NCBI RefSeq assembly: GCF_964355755.1
Contig: NC_092676.1
Coordinates: 2,278,288-2,338,287 of the forward strand
Reading direction: 5' to 3'
DNA: 60,000 nucleotides
Origin: Antedon mediterranea
Lineage: Eukaryota > Echinodermata > Crinoidea > Comatulida > Antedonidae
In this document: one piece after another, positions 19,154 to 32,411 of the stretch
Position numbering within the stretch: position 1 is the stretch's first letter
How the letters are laid out: each line of letters begins with the position of its first letter
Notes under the pieces: model-generated
Database searches by the model: none
Seen by the model: only the letters and a program-made list of their open reading frames with translations
Told to the model about the DNA's origin: nothing
Translations under genes and position numbers: made by a program

Positions 19154-22072
19154 CGGAAGCGGTTTCACAAGCCTTTGGGCCTGTGCTGTAGAAATCAGCC
19201 ATAGGAGTGTCTGACAGAAGCTCATCACTAAAATTTTGTCTTAAAATTGAAAAAATAACTTCTGGATCATTGGTTGATTTGCATCGAAGACCAACCTTTA
19301 CAATTGATTTTGCTTTTCCTAGGAGGAGGGACAAAATTTCTTCCCCGACCTCTTGTATAGGAAGATATTTCTGATATATGATCTTATTTGGTCCTCCCAA
19401 TCTAAATAGGGTACTTTAGCGGACTCGCCACGAAAGACTGGAGGTTGCCTTATCTCTTGCTTCATTACTATTTGTGGTTGTATTAGAGGGGCCGTTATGG
19501 TGGAAGTTCTATCTGCTCTTAACCTAATATTATCAACATGGGTTGGTACAGACTGTGGTCCTGGTCTTATCATCCCACGACCCCTTCCTCTCCCTCGGGG
19601 AGTCGATACAATTGACATGATATTATATATAGATTGCAATTATATTAAATATATAAGAAAATAAAATATATTAAACTTATCAGATTTAAGTTGTACTTGA
19701 TGTAACTAGTCAATGGCACGTCCGACGGATGAACTAGTAAGCGTAGCTTGGTTGCAGTAGATTACTTGAACTTCAGTTGGTGATCTCTTCCTCAAAATCC
19801 TAGTCACGGCACCAAAGAAGGTTCTTGCTGGTTACACACCAAATTCAGGATTTGAGGTGACGTTCACGCAATGAATACTCCGAGACGGTTTTGTTGGCTT
19901 TCAAATAGTTTTATTCTCACTGCGGATCACGTGATACTTAATTAACCAATAAAATGGCAAAGATATGGTGTGTTATAAACTTTGATGACGTACGAATTGC
20001 TGCTTTTCTTCGTGCAGCTTTTAGGCATACCTAGTACTGGATTGTGATTCTTCCTCGCCGTCATGCAGTACTTGCTGGTCTACAAAACTTTAGGCTGAGA
20101 TATCTCAGGAAGTAGACATGGTATCAAGATATTTTTTTTTTAGCATTTTTATAAATCTTGGATTATGTAGGTTATGTAGTATTTGTGAAAATCTCAATTT
20201 TGAAAATTCCGACTTATGTCTGCTTTCCCTTGCATGTGCCACATATCTGAATACGTGAATAGCATACTGTATACAAAATGGTGACTTTAGAATACTGTTT
20301 GTAATAACAATGCAATTCAAATTGAAAATCATGTTTTGAAGGATTATCTTCATTTATGGGCAATCTCACAGTAACCTAGGCCGCAAGTGTCTCGCAGGGA
20401 AAAGACAATTAAACATCAGTTACGAACACGTTTGTATCAGCCACTATTTAGATTTTAATTAAAATTTGTATTGAATTACCACATAACATAATACGTACAA
20501 CTGGTATTTTGATTTAATAAGGAGTGTCAGTGACAAACCAAGAATAGAAAGGCCACACCCAATATACGAAATATAAAAGAGAGCCAATTGATGCTTCTCG
20601 GGCAGCTCTGCCGTATCACCATATACATCCTAGAAAACAAAATGCATTTATATTCCTCTGGTATTTTTTACACATAGCTCTAATTATTCAGATAATGAAA
20701 GCACTAACCATAAGTAAAGCAAAGTTTGTGAAATGATTGCATTTACACGTTGTACTTGTATCATTTGTTGAATCAACCCAGCACCCATTAGTTGACCAAC
20801 CTCCGATTCCTCCTGAAATTTTGGATTATAAAAGAAAATTGTTAAAATGAACAACTGATTCCCATCTACAAAACTACCCCAATTTACTTTAAAAAGGTAA
20901 ACGTATGGATGCTACAGTAGACACATTTTAGTATTTTATGTAAAAACCTTTACAAAATTGCTATTTTATAACATTACCGTTAGCAGTAAAATTCCAGAAT
21001 ACACATTTTTAAACAAAAAAACAAAACTGTTATAATTCAAAGAAACTTTATTATTAGAATAAAAAACTGTCACTATTTTATGCAAGTTTACGTTGTGTTT
21101 TATGAATGAAATATAAAAAAGAATGTATACAGTATCTTCAACTAATATGCCTATGGCATAAACACAGATTAAAAACTTACGTCTGTTTGTCTGTGAATAA
21201 GAGTTATGGAAATTGGAGATAACGGATCTGTCGGAGCCAAGTCCCCAATTGTAGCCAATATAACAAAACTGTTCAATACGTTTGTTTTAATTGGTTCTTC
21301 AAATGTTTCGTAATTAGAAAAAGAAAAGCTGGCACTTCTGATCAACAATATTATTATACAAAACTACAAGTTACAATACTAGACTATCATTAAATACTTT
21401 TTCAATACATAATAATTATTTTGTTATAAATGATTTTAACTTCAATTCATTTTTAAAAAAAGAAGATGAAAACGTTCTAATTTACGTAAAAGAACTTTGA
21501 CAGCACTATGCATCAAAGTAAACTGTGTCTGTAAAGAAACAAACTGGCATCTTGGTATCGGTCCGATTTGCTCGAACATAGATCTCGGCATAGTAACAGA
21601 TGTAAAATCACTCACTCAGTAGAACGAATACTGAACGACACGTGATACTTAATTAACCAATAAAATGGCAAAGATATGGTGTGTTATAAACTTTGATGAC
21701 GTACGAATTGCTGCTTTTCTTTGTGCAGCTTTTAGGCATACCTAGTACTGGATTGTGATTCTTCCTCGCCGTCATGCAGTACTTGCTGATCTACATCTTC
21801 TGCCATTTGACTTGCACTTTCCGTCACGTTCCCCATACCTGTATACGTCCATCCAAGGTCCTTCGAATGGTAACACATGTAGTTTTTTTTGTTCCATTAG
21901 ATGTAACTGCATTGATCAGTTCTGTCAGTTCAGACTTGTTAAGTTTTCTTACCAAACTGTTTATTGCTGATGTTTTGAATCTGTCTGGTCGTCCTTTGCT
22001 ATAGGAAATTAGATTGTCTACAGCATCCATATTTATATTCTCTCACAATGTACCTGTAGTTTAAACATAAAC
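19154..22072 (-). repeat. Array unit 5 (short)
   Basis: 2919 bp; TCC Gag (19319-19639), tgtaacc deleted, GPS exon 20709-20812, SMAD exon 21839-22030. With unit 4 or 6 it makes the 7,409-bp higher-order repeat. Confidence 0.9.
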
Positions 22073-25000
22073 CGGAAGCGGTTTCACAAGCCTTTGGGCC
22101 TGTGCTGTAGAAATCAGCCATAGGAGTGTCTGACAGAAGCTCATCACTAAAATTTTGTCTTAAAATTGAAAAAATAACTTCTGGATCATTGGTTGATTTG
22201 CATCGAAGACCAACCTTTACAATTGATTTTGCTTTTCCTAGGAGGAGGGACAAAATTTCTTCCCCGACCTCTTGTATAGGAAGATATTTCTGATATATGA
22301 TCTTATTTGGTCCTCCCAATCTAAATAGGGTACTTTAGCGGACTCGCCACGAAAGACTGGAGGTTGCCTTATCTCTTGCTTCATTACTATTTGTGGTTGT
22401 ATTAGAGGGGCCGTTATGGTGGAAGTTCTATCTGCTCTTAACCTAATATTATCAACATGGGTTGGTACAGACTGTGGTCCTGGTCTTATCATCCCACGAC
22501 CCCTTCCTCTCCCTCGGGGAGTCGATACAATTGACATGATATTATATATAGATTGCAATTATATTAAATATATAAGAAAATAAAATATATTAAACTTATC
22601 AGATTTAAGTTGTACTTGATGTAACTAGTCAATGGCACGTCCGACGGATGAACTAGTAAGCGTAGCTTGGTTGCAGTAGATTACTTGAACTTCAGTTGGT
22701 GATCTCTTCCTCAAAATCCTAGTCACGGCACCAAAGAAGGTTCTTGCTGGTTACACACCAAATTCAGGATTTGAGGTGACGTTCACGCAATGAATACTCC
22801 GAGACGGTTTTGTTGGCTTTCAAATAGTTTTATTCTCACTGCGGATCACGTGATACTTAATTAACCAATAAAATGGCAAAGATATGGTGTGTTATAAACT
22901 TTGATGACGTACGAATTGCTGCTTTTCTTCGTGCAGCTTTTAGGCATACCTAGTACTGGATTGTGATTCTTCCTCGCCGTCATGCAGTACTTGCTGGTCT
23001 ACAAAACTTTAGGCTGAGATATCTCAGGAAGTAGACATGGTATCAAGATATTTTTTTTTTAGCATTTTTATAAATCTTGGATTATGTAGGTTATGTAGTA
23101 TTTGTGAAAATCTCAATTTTGAAAATTCCGACTTATGTCTGCTTTCCCTTGCATGTGCCACATATCTGAATACGTGAATAGCATACTGTATACAAAATGG
23201 TGACTTTAGAATACTGTTTGTAATAACAATGCAATTCAAATTGAAAATCATGTTTTGAAGGATTATCTTCATTTATGGGCAATCTCACAGTAACCTAGGC
23301 CGCAAGTGTCTCGCAGGGAAAAGACAATTAAACATCAGTTACGAACACGTTTGTATCAGCCACTATTTAGATTTTAATTAAAATTTGTATTGAATTACCA
23401 CATAACATAATACGTACAACTGGTATTTTGATTTAATAAGGAGTGTCAGTGACAAACCAAGAATAGAAAGGCCACACCCAATATACGAAATATAAAAGAG
23501 AGCCAATTGATGCTTCTCGGGCAGCTCTGCCGTATCACCATATACATCCTAGAAAACAAAATGCATTTATATTCCTCTGGTATTTTTTACACATAGCTCT
23601 AATTATTCAGATAATGAAAGCACTAACCATAAGTAAAGCAAAGTTTGTGAAATGATTGCATTTACACGTTGTACTTGTATCATTTGTTGAATCAACCCAG
23701 CACCCATTAGTTGACCAACCTCCGATTCCTCCTGAAATTTTGGATTATAAAAGAAAATTGTTAAAATGAACAACTGATTCCCATCTACAAAACTACCCCA
23801 ATTTACTTTAAAAAGGTAAACGTATGGATGCTACAGTAGACACATTTTAGTATTTTATGTAAAAACCTTTACAAAATTGCTATTTTATAACATTACCGTT
23901 AGCAGTAAAATTCCAGAATACACATTTTTAAACAAAAAAACAAAACTGTTATAATTCAAAGAAACTTTATTATTAGAATAAAAAACTGTCACTATTTTAT
24001 GCAAGTTTACGTTGTGTTTTATGAATGAAATATAAAAAAGAATGTATACAGTATCTTCAACTAATATGCCTATGGCATAAACACAGATTAAAAACTTACG
24101 TCTGTTTGTCTGTGAATAAGAGTTATGGAAATTGGAGATAACGGATCTGTCGGAGCCAAGTCCCCAATTGTAGCCAATATAACAAAACTGTTCAATACGT
24201 TTGTTTTAATTGGTTCTTCAAATGTTTCGTAATTAGAAAAAGAAAAGCTGGCACTTCTGATCAACAATATTATTATACAAAACTACAAGTTACAATACTA
24301 GACTATCATTAAATACTTTTTCAATACATAATAATTATTTTGTTATAAATGATTTTAACTTCAATTCATTTTTAAAAAAAGAAGATGAAAACGTTCTAAT
24401 TTACGTAAAAGAACTTTGACAGCACTATGCATCAAAGTAAACTGTGTCTGTAAAGAAACAAACTGGCATCTTGGTATCGGTCCGATTTGCTCGAACATAG
24501 ATCTCGGCATAGTAACAGATGTAAAATCACTCACTCAGTAGAACGAATACTGAACGAATACTGAACGACACGTGATACTTAATTAACCAATAAAATGGCA
24601 AAGATATGGTGTGTTATAAACTTTGATGACGTACGAATTGCTGCTTTTCTTTGTGCAGCTTTTAGGCATACCTAGTACTAGATTGTGATTCTTCCTCGCC
24701 GTCATGCAGTACTTGCTGGTCTACATCTTCTGCCATTTGACTTGCACTTTCCATCACGTTCCCCATAACCTGTCTGCTAGAATCTTTATAAACAGCAATA
24801 TTGTTTGCCAAGTTTTCCATTACCGTAACGACAATCTCGAAGTCATCGGTCGTGAAGTCGCCAGCAGAGGACGTCTTATCCATCAGCATAGTAGAAAGTG
24901 GCAATGCACTTTCTGAAAAAAAGTACAATAATGACCAATACATAACAGGCACACAACTGAAAGTTGTTTGAAAACAATGTTTTAGGATAAAAACTTTCCC

Positions 25001-26562
25001 GTTGGCGCAATATATGCTATGCCACACCCATCGATTAACGTTGATCACCTTTGTACATATTGGCAGCTGCTTCAATATTTCTTTGTCGATACAAATTATC
25101 TGGTGTTATGAAAGTTAGGCGCGGGATCCATCATCCGATTGTATGTATTTCTGATATATTTCTTATTAATTTAAAAAATATTCATAATATCCATATTATT
25201 TTCAATGTGCACGTTTGACTTCCTGCAGTGACCTCTGTTGACACCAAAGCCTAAAAATTGCGTGTCAAGACGCTTTCGTAAGAGAATTTGGTACGATTTA
25301 AATTTGGAAAACATCTTTAATTTATTTTGAAAGAATTAAATATAGAAATAGATATATTGGTCACAAAAAAAGGAGAAGAAAGTGTGTCTTGATTGAAAAG
25401 CAGAGGAAGAAAACTAAAAGAATGTAAACGATAACGAAATACTGTCTACTGTAGATGTTTTCAGCTAATGACGACATGGACACAATACAAAAACGAGAAG
25501 TAAGAAAATAATTCTAAAAGAATTATAATATAGGTTAATTGATTTATTTTATTTATTTTATTCATTTCGGCAATAAACATAAAATAATAATTACAAAAAA
25601 AACATAAAAATATATATATATATATGAAAAACAAGACACGAGGCCGAGGAAAGACAAAAGCATTAAACAAACGCTGTCACCGGTAAGGTGTGTCTCTCCA
25701 ACACATAAATAACAAATAACAAGAATATATACAAATATAGTAGACATATCATTTCATTTAAAAATTTAAAAAGTTTCTCTCCGAGATTTAAAATATAGCT
25801 TTAGAGATAATTTAAAATTAATAAAAGAACCATTAACAAAAACATCACGAATCAGATTGGGTATGGAATTCCAAGTTCTAGTGAATCTGGTCGGGATGCA
25901 AAATGATAGATGTATATTTAAACATTGGTATTGGTAGTACGTCATAGTTGTATTTTTACCATTTTCTTGTTGAAAAGTTGCCTGGGTTGTATGGACATTC
26001 AACTTTTGCTGTGGTTTTTCCTTCAGTTTGTAGCCAAACAAATGTGCCCTGGAGATCTGTCAACGTTTCACCTCGACTTGTCTGCACTGTCTCTTGTCCA
26101 GATGTTTCATTTAAGAAATGAGTTGTTGAATTCTGAACAAGTGATGTGGTCATTAAAGTTGTTGATGGAGTCGTATTAGTGAGAGTAGTTGACAATGCTG
26201 GTTCTGTAGTTTCTGCCCCAGGATGGGTAGAAGGTGGCTGTGTGTGGTATCATTACTTTCTTCTTCATCACTGTAGGCATTTAAATAGCATAATTAATAA
26301 ATTATTTATAAATTGAATACCTGTATACTGTACGTCCATCCAAGGTCCTTCGAATGGTAACAAATTAATTTTTTTTTTTAGTGCCATTTGAAATAACTGC
26401 ATTTATCAGTTCTGTCAGTTCGGAGTTTTCAAGTTTTTTGACCAAACTGTTGATGGCAGAGGTTTTGAATCCGTCTGGTCCTCCTTGGCTATGGCAAATT
26501 AGATTGTCTACAGCATCCATATTTATATTCTCTCACAATGTACCTGTAGTTTAAACATAAAC
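22073..26562 (-). repeat. Array unit 6 (long)
   Basis: 4490 bp, displaced from unit 4 by exactly 7,409 bp in every component. Gag 22238-22558, GPS 23628-23731, GAIN-A 24672-24912, HRM 25960-26270, SMAD 26321-26520. Confidence 0.9.
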
Positions 26563-29481
26563 CGGAAGCGGTTTCACAAGCCTTTGGGCCTGTGCTGTAG
26601 AAATCAGCCATAGGAGTGTCTGACAGAAGCTCATCACTAAAATTTTGTCTTAAAATTGAAAAAATAACTTCTGGATCATTGGTTGATTTGCATCGAAGAC
26701 CAACCTTTACAATTGATTTTGCTTTTCCTAGGAGGAGGGACAAAATTTCTTCCCCGACCTCTTGTATAGGAAGATATTTCTGATATATGATCTTATTTGG
26801 TCCTCCCAATCTAAATAGGGTACTTTAGCGGACTCGCCACGAAAGACTGGAGGTTGCCTTATCTCTTGCTTCATTACTATTTGTGGTTGTATTAGAGGGG
26901 CCGTTATGGTGGAAGTTCTATCTGCTCTTAACCTAATATTATCAACATGGGTTGGTACAGACTGTGGTCCTGGTCTTATCATCCCACGACCCCTTCCTCT
27001 CCCTCGGGGAGTCGATACAATTGACATGATATTATATATAGATTGCAATTATATTAAATATATAAGAAAATAAAATATATTAAACTTATCAGATTTAAGT
27101 TGTACTTGATGTAACTAGTCAATGGCACGTCCGACGGATGAACTAGTAAGCGTAGCTTGGTTGCAGTAGATTACTTGAACTTCAGTTGGTGATCTCTTCC
27201 TCAAAATCCTAGTCACGGCACCAAAGAAGGTTCTTGCTGGTTACACACCAAATTCAGGATTTGAGGTGACGTTCACGCAATGAATACTCCGAGACGGTTT
27301 TGTTGGCTTTCAAATAGTTTTATTCTCACTGCGGATCACGTGATACTTAATTAACCAATAAAATGGCAAAGATATGGTGTGTTATAAACTTTGATGACGT
27401 ACGAATTGCTGCTTTTCTTCGTGCAGCTTTTAGGCATACCTAGTACTGGATTGTGATTCTTCCTCGCCGTCATGCAGTACTTGCTGGTCTACAAAACTTT
27501 AGGCTGAGATATCTCAGGAAGTAGACATGGTATCAAGATATTTTTTTTTTAGCATTTTTATAAATCTTGGATTATGTAGGTTATGTAGTATTTGTGAAAA
27601 TCTCAATTTTGAAAATTCCGACTTATGTCTGCTTTCCCTTGCATGTGCCACATATCTGAATACGTGAATAGCATACTGTATACAAAATGGTGACTTTAGA
27701 ATACTGTTTGTAATAACAATGCAATTCAAATTGAAAATCATGTTTTGAAGGATTATCTTCATTTATGGGCAATCTCACAGTAACCTAGGCCGCAAGTGTC
27801 TCGCAGGGAAAAGACAATTAAACATCAGTTACGAACACGTTTGTATCAGCCACTATTTAGATTTTAATTAAAATTTGTATTGAATTACCACATAACATAA
27901 TACGTACAACTGGTATTTTGATTTAATAAGGAGTGTCAGTGACAAACCAAGAATAGAAAGGCCACACCCAATATACGAAATATAAAAGAGAGCCAATTGA
28001 TGCTTCTCGGGCAGCTCTGCCGTATCACCATATACATCCTAGAAAACAAAATGCATTTATATTCCTCTGGTATTTTTTACACATAGCTCTAATTATTCAG
28101 ATAATGAAAGCACTAACCATAAGTAAAGCAAAGTTTGTGAAATGATTGCATTTACACGTTGTACTTGTATCATTTGTTGAATCAACCCAGCACCCATTAG
28201 TTGACCAACCTCCGATTCCTCCTGAAATTTTGGATTATAAAAGAAAATTGTTAAAATGAACAACTGATTCCCATCTACAAAACTACCCCAATTTACTTTA
28301 AAAAGGTAAACGTATGGATGCTACAGTAGACACATTTTAGTATTTTATGTAAAAACCTTTACAAAATTGCTATTTTATAACATTACCGTTAGCAGTAAAA
28401 TTCCAGAATACACATTTTTAAACAAAAAAACAAAACTGTTATAATTCAAAGAAACTTTATTATTAGAATAAAAAACTGTCACTATTTTATGCAAGTTTAC
28501 GTTGTGTTTTATGAATGAAATATAAAAAAGAATGTATACAGTATCTTCAACTAATATGCCTATGGCATAAACACAGATTAAAAACTTACGTCTGTTTGTC
28601 TGTGAATAAGAGTTATGGAAATTGGAGATAACGGATCTGTCGGAGCCAAGTCCCCAATTGTAGCCAATATAACAAAACTGTTCAATACGTTTGTTTTAAT
28701 TGGTTCTTCAAATGTTTCGTAATTAGGAAAAGAAAAGCTGGCACTTCTGATCAACAATATTATTATACAAAACTACAAGTTACAATACTAGACTATCATT
28801 AAATACTTTTTCAATACATAATAATTATTTTGTTATAAATGATTTTAACTTCAATTCATTTTTAAAAAAAGAAGATGAAAACGTTCTAATTTACGTAAAA
28901 GAACTTTGACAGCACTATGCATCAAAGTAAACTGTGTCTGTAAAGAAACAAACTGGCATCTTGGTATCGGTCCGATTTGCTCGAACATAGATCTCGGCAT
29001 AGTAACAGATGTAAAATCACTCACTCAGTAGAACGAATACTGAACGACACGTGATACTTAATTAACCAATAAAATGGCAAAGATATGGTGTGTTATAAAC
29101 TTTGATGACGTACGAATTGCTGCTTTTCTTTGTGCAGCTTTTAGGCATACCTAGTACTGGATTGTGATTCTTCCTCGCCGTCATGCAGTACTTGCTGATC
29201 TACATCTTCTGCCATTTGACTTGCACTTTCCGTCACGTTCCCCATACCTGTATACGTCCATCCAAGGTCCTTCGAATGGTAACACATGTAGTTTTTTTTG
29301 TTCCATTAGATGTAACTGCATTGATCAGTTCTGTCAGTTCAGACTTGTTAAGTTTTCTTACCAAACTGTTTATTGCTGATGTTTTGAATCTGTCTGGTCG
29401 TCCTTTGCTATAGGAAATTAGATTGTCTACAGCATCCATATTTATATTCTCTCACAATGTACCTGTAGTTTAAACATAAAC
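26563..29481 (-). repeat. Array unit 7 (short)
   Basis: 2919 bp, 7,409 bp from unit 5. Gag 26728-27048, GPS 28118-28221, SMAD 29248-29439. Has attaggaaaag where the others have attagaaaaag in the GAIN-B exon (about 28723). Confidence 0.9.
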
Positions 29482-32411
29482 CGGAAGCGGTTTCACAAGC
29501 CTTTGGGCCTGTGCTGTAGAAATCAGCCATAGGAGTGTCTGACAGAAGCTCATCACTAAAATTTTGTCTTAAAATTGAAAAAATAACTTCTGGATCATTG
29601 GTTGATTTGCATCGAAGACCAACCTTTACAATTGATTTTGCTTTTCCTAGGAGGAGGGACAAAATTTCTTCCCCGACCTCTTGTATAGGAAGATATTTCT
29701 GATATATGATCTTATTTGGTCCTCCCAATCTAAATAGGGTACTTTAGCGGACTCGCCACGAAAGACTGGAGGTTGCCTTATCTCTTGCTTCATTACTATT
29801 TGTGGTTGTATTAGAGGGGCCGTTATGGTGGAAGTTCTATCTGCTCTTAACCTAATATTATCAACATGGGTTGGTACAGACTGTGGTCCTGGTCTTATCA
29901 TCCCACGACCCCTTCCTCTCCCTCGGGGAGTCGATACAATTGACATGATATTATATATAGATTGCAATTATATTAAATATATAAGAAAATAAAATATATT
30001 AAACTTATCAGATTTAAGTTGTACTTGATGTAACTAGTCAATGGCACGTCCGACGGATGAACTAGTAAGCGTAGCTTGGTTGCAGTAGATTACTTGAACT
30101 TCAGTTGGTGATCTCTTCCTCAAAATCCTAGTCACGGCACCAAAGAAGGTTCTTGCTGGTTACACACCAAATTCAGGATTTGAGGTGACGTTCACGCAAT
30201 GAATACTCCGAGACGGTTTTGTTGGCTTTCAAATAGTTTTATTCTCACTGCGGATCACGTGATACTTAATTAACCAATAAAATGGCAAAGATATGGTGTG
30301 TTATAAACTTTGATGACGTACGAATTGCTGCTTTTCTTCGTGCAGCTTTTAGGCATACCTAGTACTGGATTGTGATTCTTCCTCGCCGTCATGCAGTACT
30401 TGCTGGTCTACAAAACTTTAGGCTGAGATATCTCAGGAAGTAGACATGGTATCAAGATATTTTTTTTTTAGCATTTTTATAAATCTTGGATTATGTAGGT
30501 TATGTAGTATTTGTGAAAATCTCAATTTTGAAAATTCCGACTTATGTCTGCTTTCCCTTGCATGTGCCACATATCTGAATACGTGAATAGCATACTGTAT
30601 ACAAAATGGTGACTTTAGAATACTGTTTGTAATAACAATGCAATTCAAATTGAAAATCATGTTTTGAAGGATTATCTTCATTTATGGGCAATCTCACAGT
30701 AACCTAGGCCGCAAGTGTCTCGCAGGGAAAAGACAATTAAACATCAGTTACGAACACGTTTGTATCAGCCACTATTTAGATTTTAATTAAAATTTGTATT
30801 GAATTACCACATAACATAATACGTACAACTGGTATTTTGATTTAATAAGGAGTGTCAGTGACAAACCAAGAATAGAAAGGCCACACCCAATATACGAAAT
30901 ATAAAAGAGAGCCAATTGATGCTTCTCGGGCAGCTCTGCCGTATCACCATATACATCCTAGAAAACAAAATGCATTTATATTCCTCTGGTATTTTTTACA
31001 CATAGCTCTAATTATTCAGATAATGAAAGCACTAACCATAAGTAAAGCAAAGTTTGTGAAATGATTGCATTTACACGTTGTACTTGTATCATTTGTTGAA
31101 TCAACCCAGCACCCATTAGTTGACCAACCTCCGATTCCTCCTGAAATTTTGGATTATAAAAGAAAATTGTTAAAATGAACAACTGATTCCCATCTACAAA
31201 ACTACCCCAATTTACTTTAAAAAGGTAAACGTATGGATGCTACAGTAGACACATTTTAGTATTTTATGTAAAAACCTTTACAAAATTGCTATTTTATAAC
31301 ATTACCGTTAGCAGTAAAATTCCAGAATACACATTTTTAAACAAAAAAACAAAACTGTTATAATTCAAAGAAACTTTATTATTAGAATAAAAAACTGTCA
31401 CTATTTTATGCAAGTTTACGTTGTGTTTTATGAATGAAATATAAAAAAGAATGTATACAGTATCTTCAACTAATATGCCTATGGCATAAACACAGATTAA
31501 AAACTTACGTCTGTTTGTCTGTGAATAAGAGTTATGGAAATTGGAGATAACGGATCTGTCGGAGCCAAGTCCCCAATTGTAGCCAATATAACAAAACTGT
31601 TCAATACGTTTGTTTTAATTGGTTCTTCAAATGTTTCGTAATTAGAAAAAGAAAAGCTGGCACTTCTGATCAACAATATTATTATACAAAACTACAAGTT
31701 ACAATACTAGACTATCATTAAATACTTTTTCAATACATAATAATTATTTTGTTATAAATGATTTTAACTTCAATTCATTTTTAAAAAAAGAAGATGAAAA
31801 CGTTCTAATTTACGTAAAAGAACTTTGACAGCACTATGCATCAAAGTAAACTGTGTCTGTAAAGAAACAAACTGGCATCTTGGTATCGGTCCGATTTGCT
31901 CGAACATAGATCTCGGCATAGTAACAGATGTAAAATCACTCACTCAGTAGAACGAATACTGAACGAATACTGAACGACACGTGATACTTAATTAACCAAT
32001 AAAATGGCAAAGATATGGTGTGTTATAAACTTTGATGACGTACGAATTGCTGCTTTTCTTTGTGCAGCTTTTAGGCATACCTAGTACTAGATTGTGATTC
32101 TTCCTCGCCGTCATGCAGTACTTGCTGATCTACATCTTCTGCCATTTGACTTGCACTTTCCGTCACGTTCCCCATACCTGTATACGTCCATCCAAGGTCC
32201 TTCGAATGGTAACACATGTAGTTTTTTTTGTTCCATTAGATGTAACTGCATTGATCAGTTCTGTCAGTTCAGACTTGTTAAGTTTTCTTACCAAACTGTT
32301 TATTGCTGATGTTTTGAATCTGTCTGGTCGTCCTTTGCTATAGGAAATTAGATTGTCTACAGCATCCATATTTATATTCTCTCACAATGTACCTGTAGTT
32401 TAAACATAAAC
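29482..32411 (-). repeat. Array unit 8 (short, mosaic)
   Basis: 2930 bp; the extra 11 bp is a second gaacgaatact copy (about 31950), otherwise a long-unit marker. It then shows the short-type SMAD/GAIN fusion. This fits exchange between long and short units within the 157-bp segment. Gag 29647-29967, GPS 31037-31140, SMAD 32178-32369. Confidence 0.9.
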
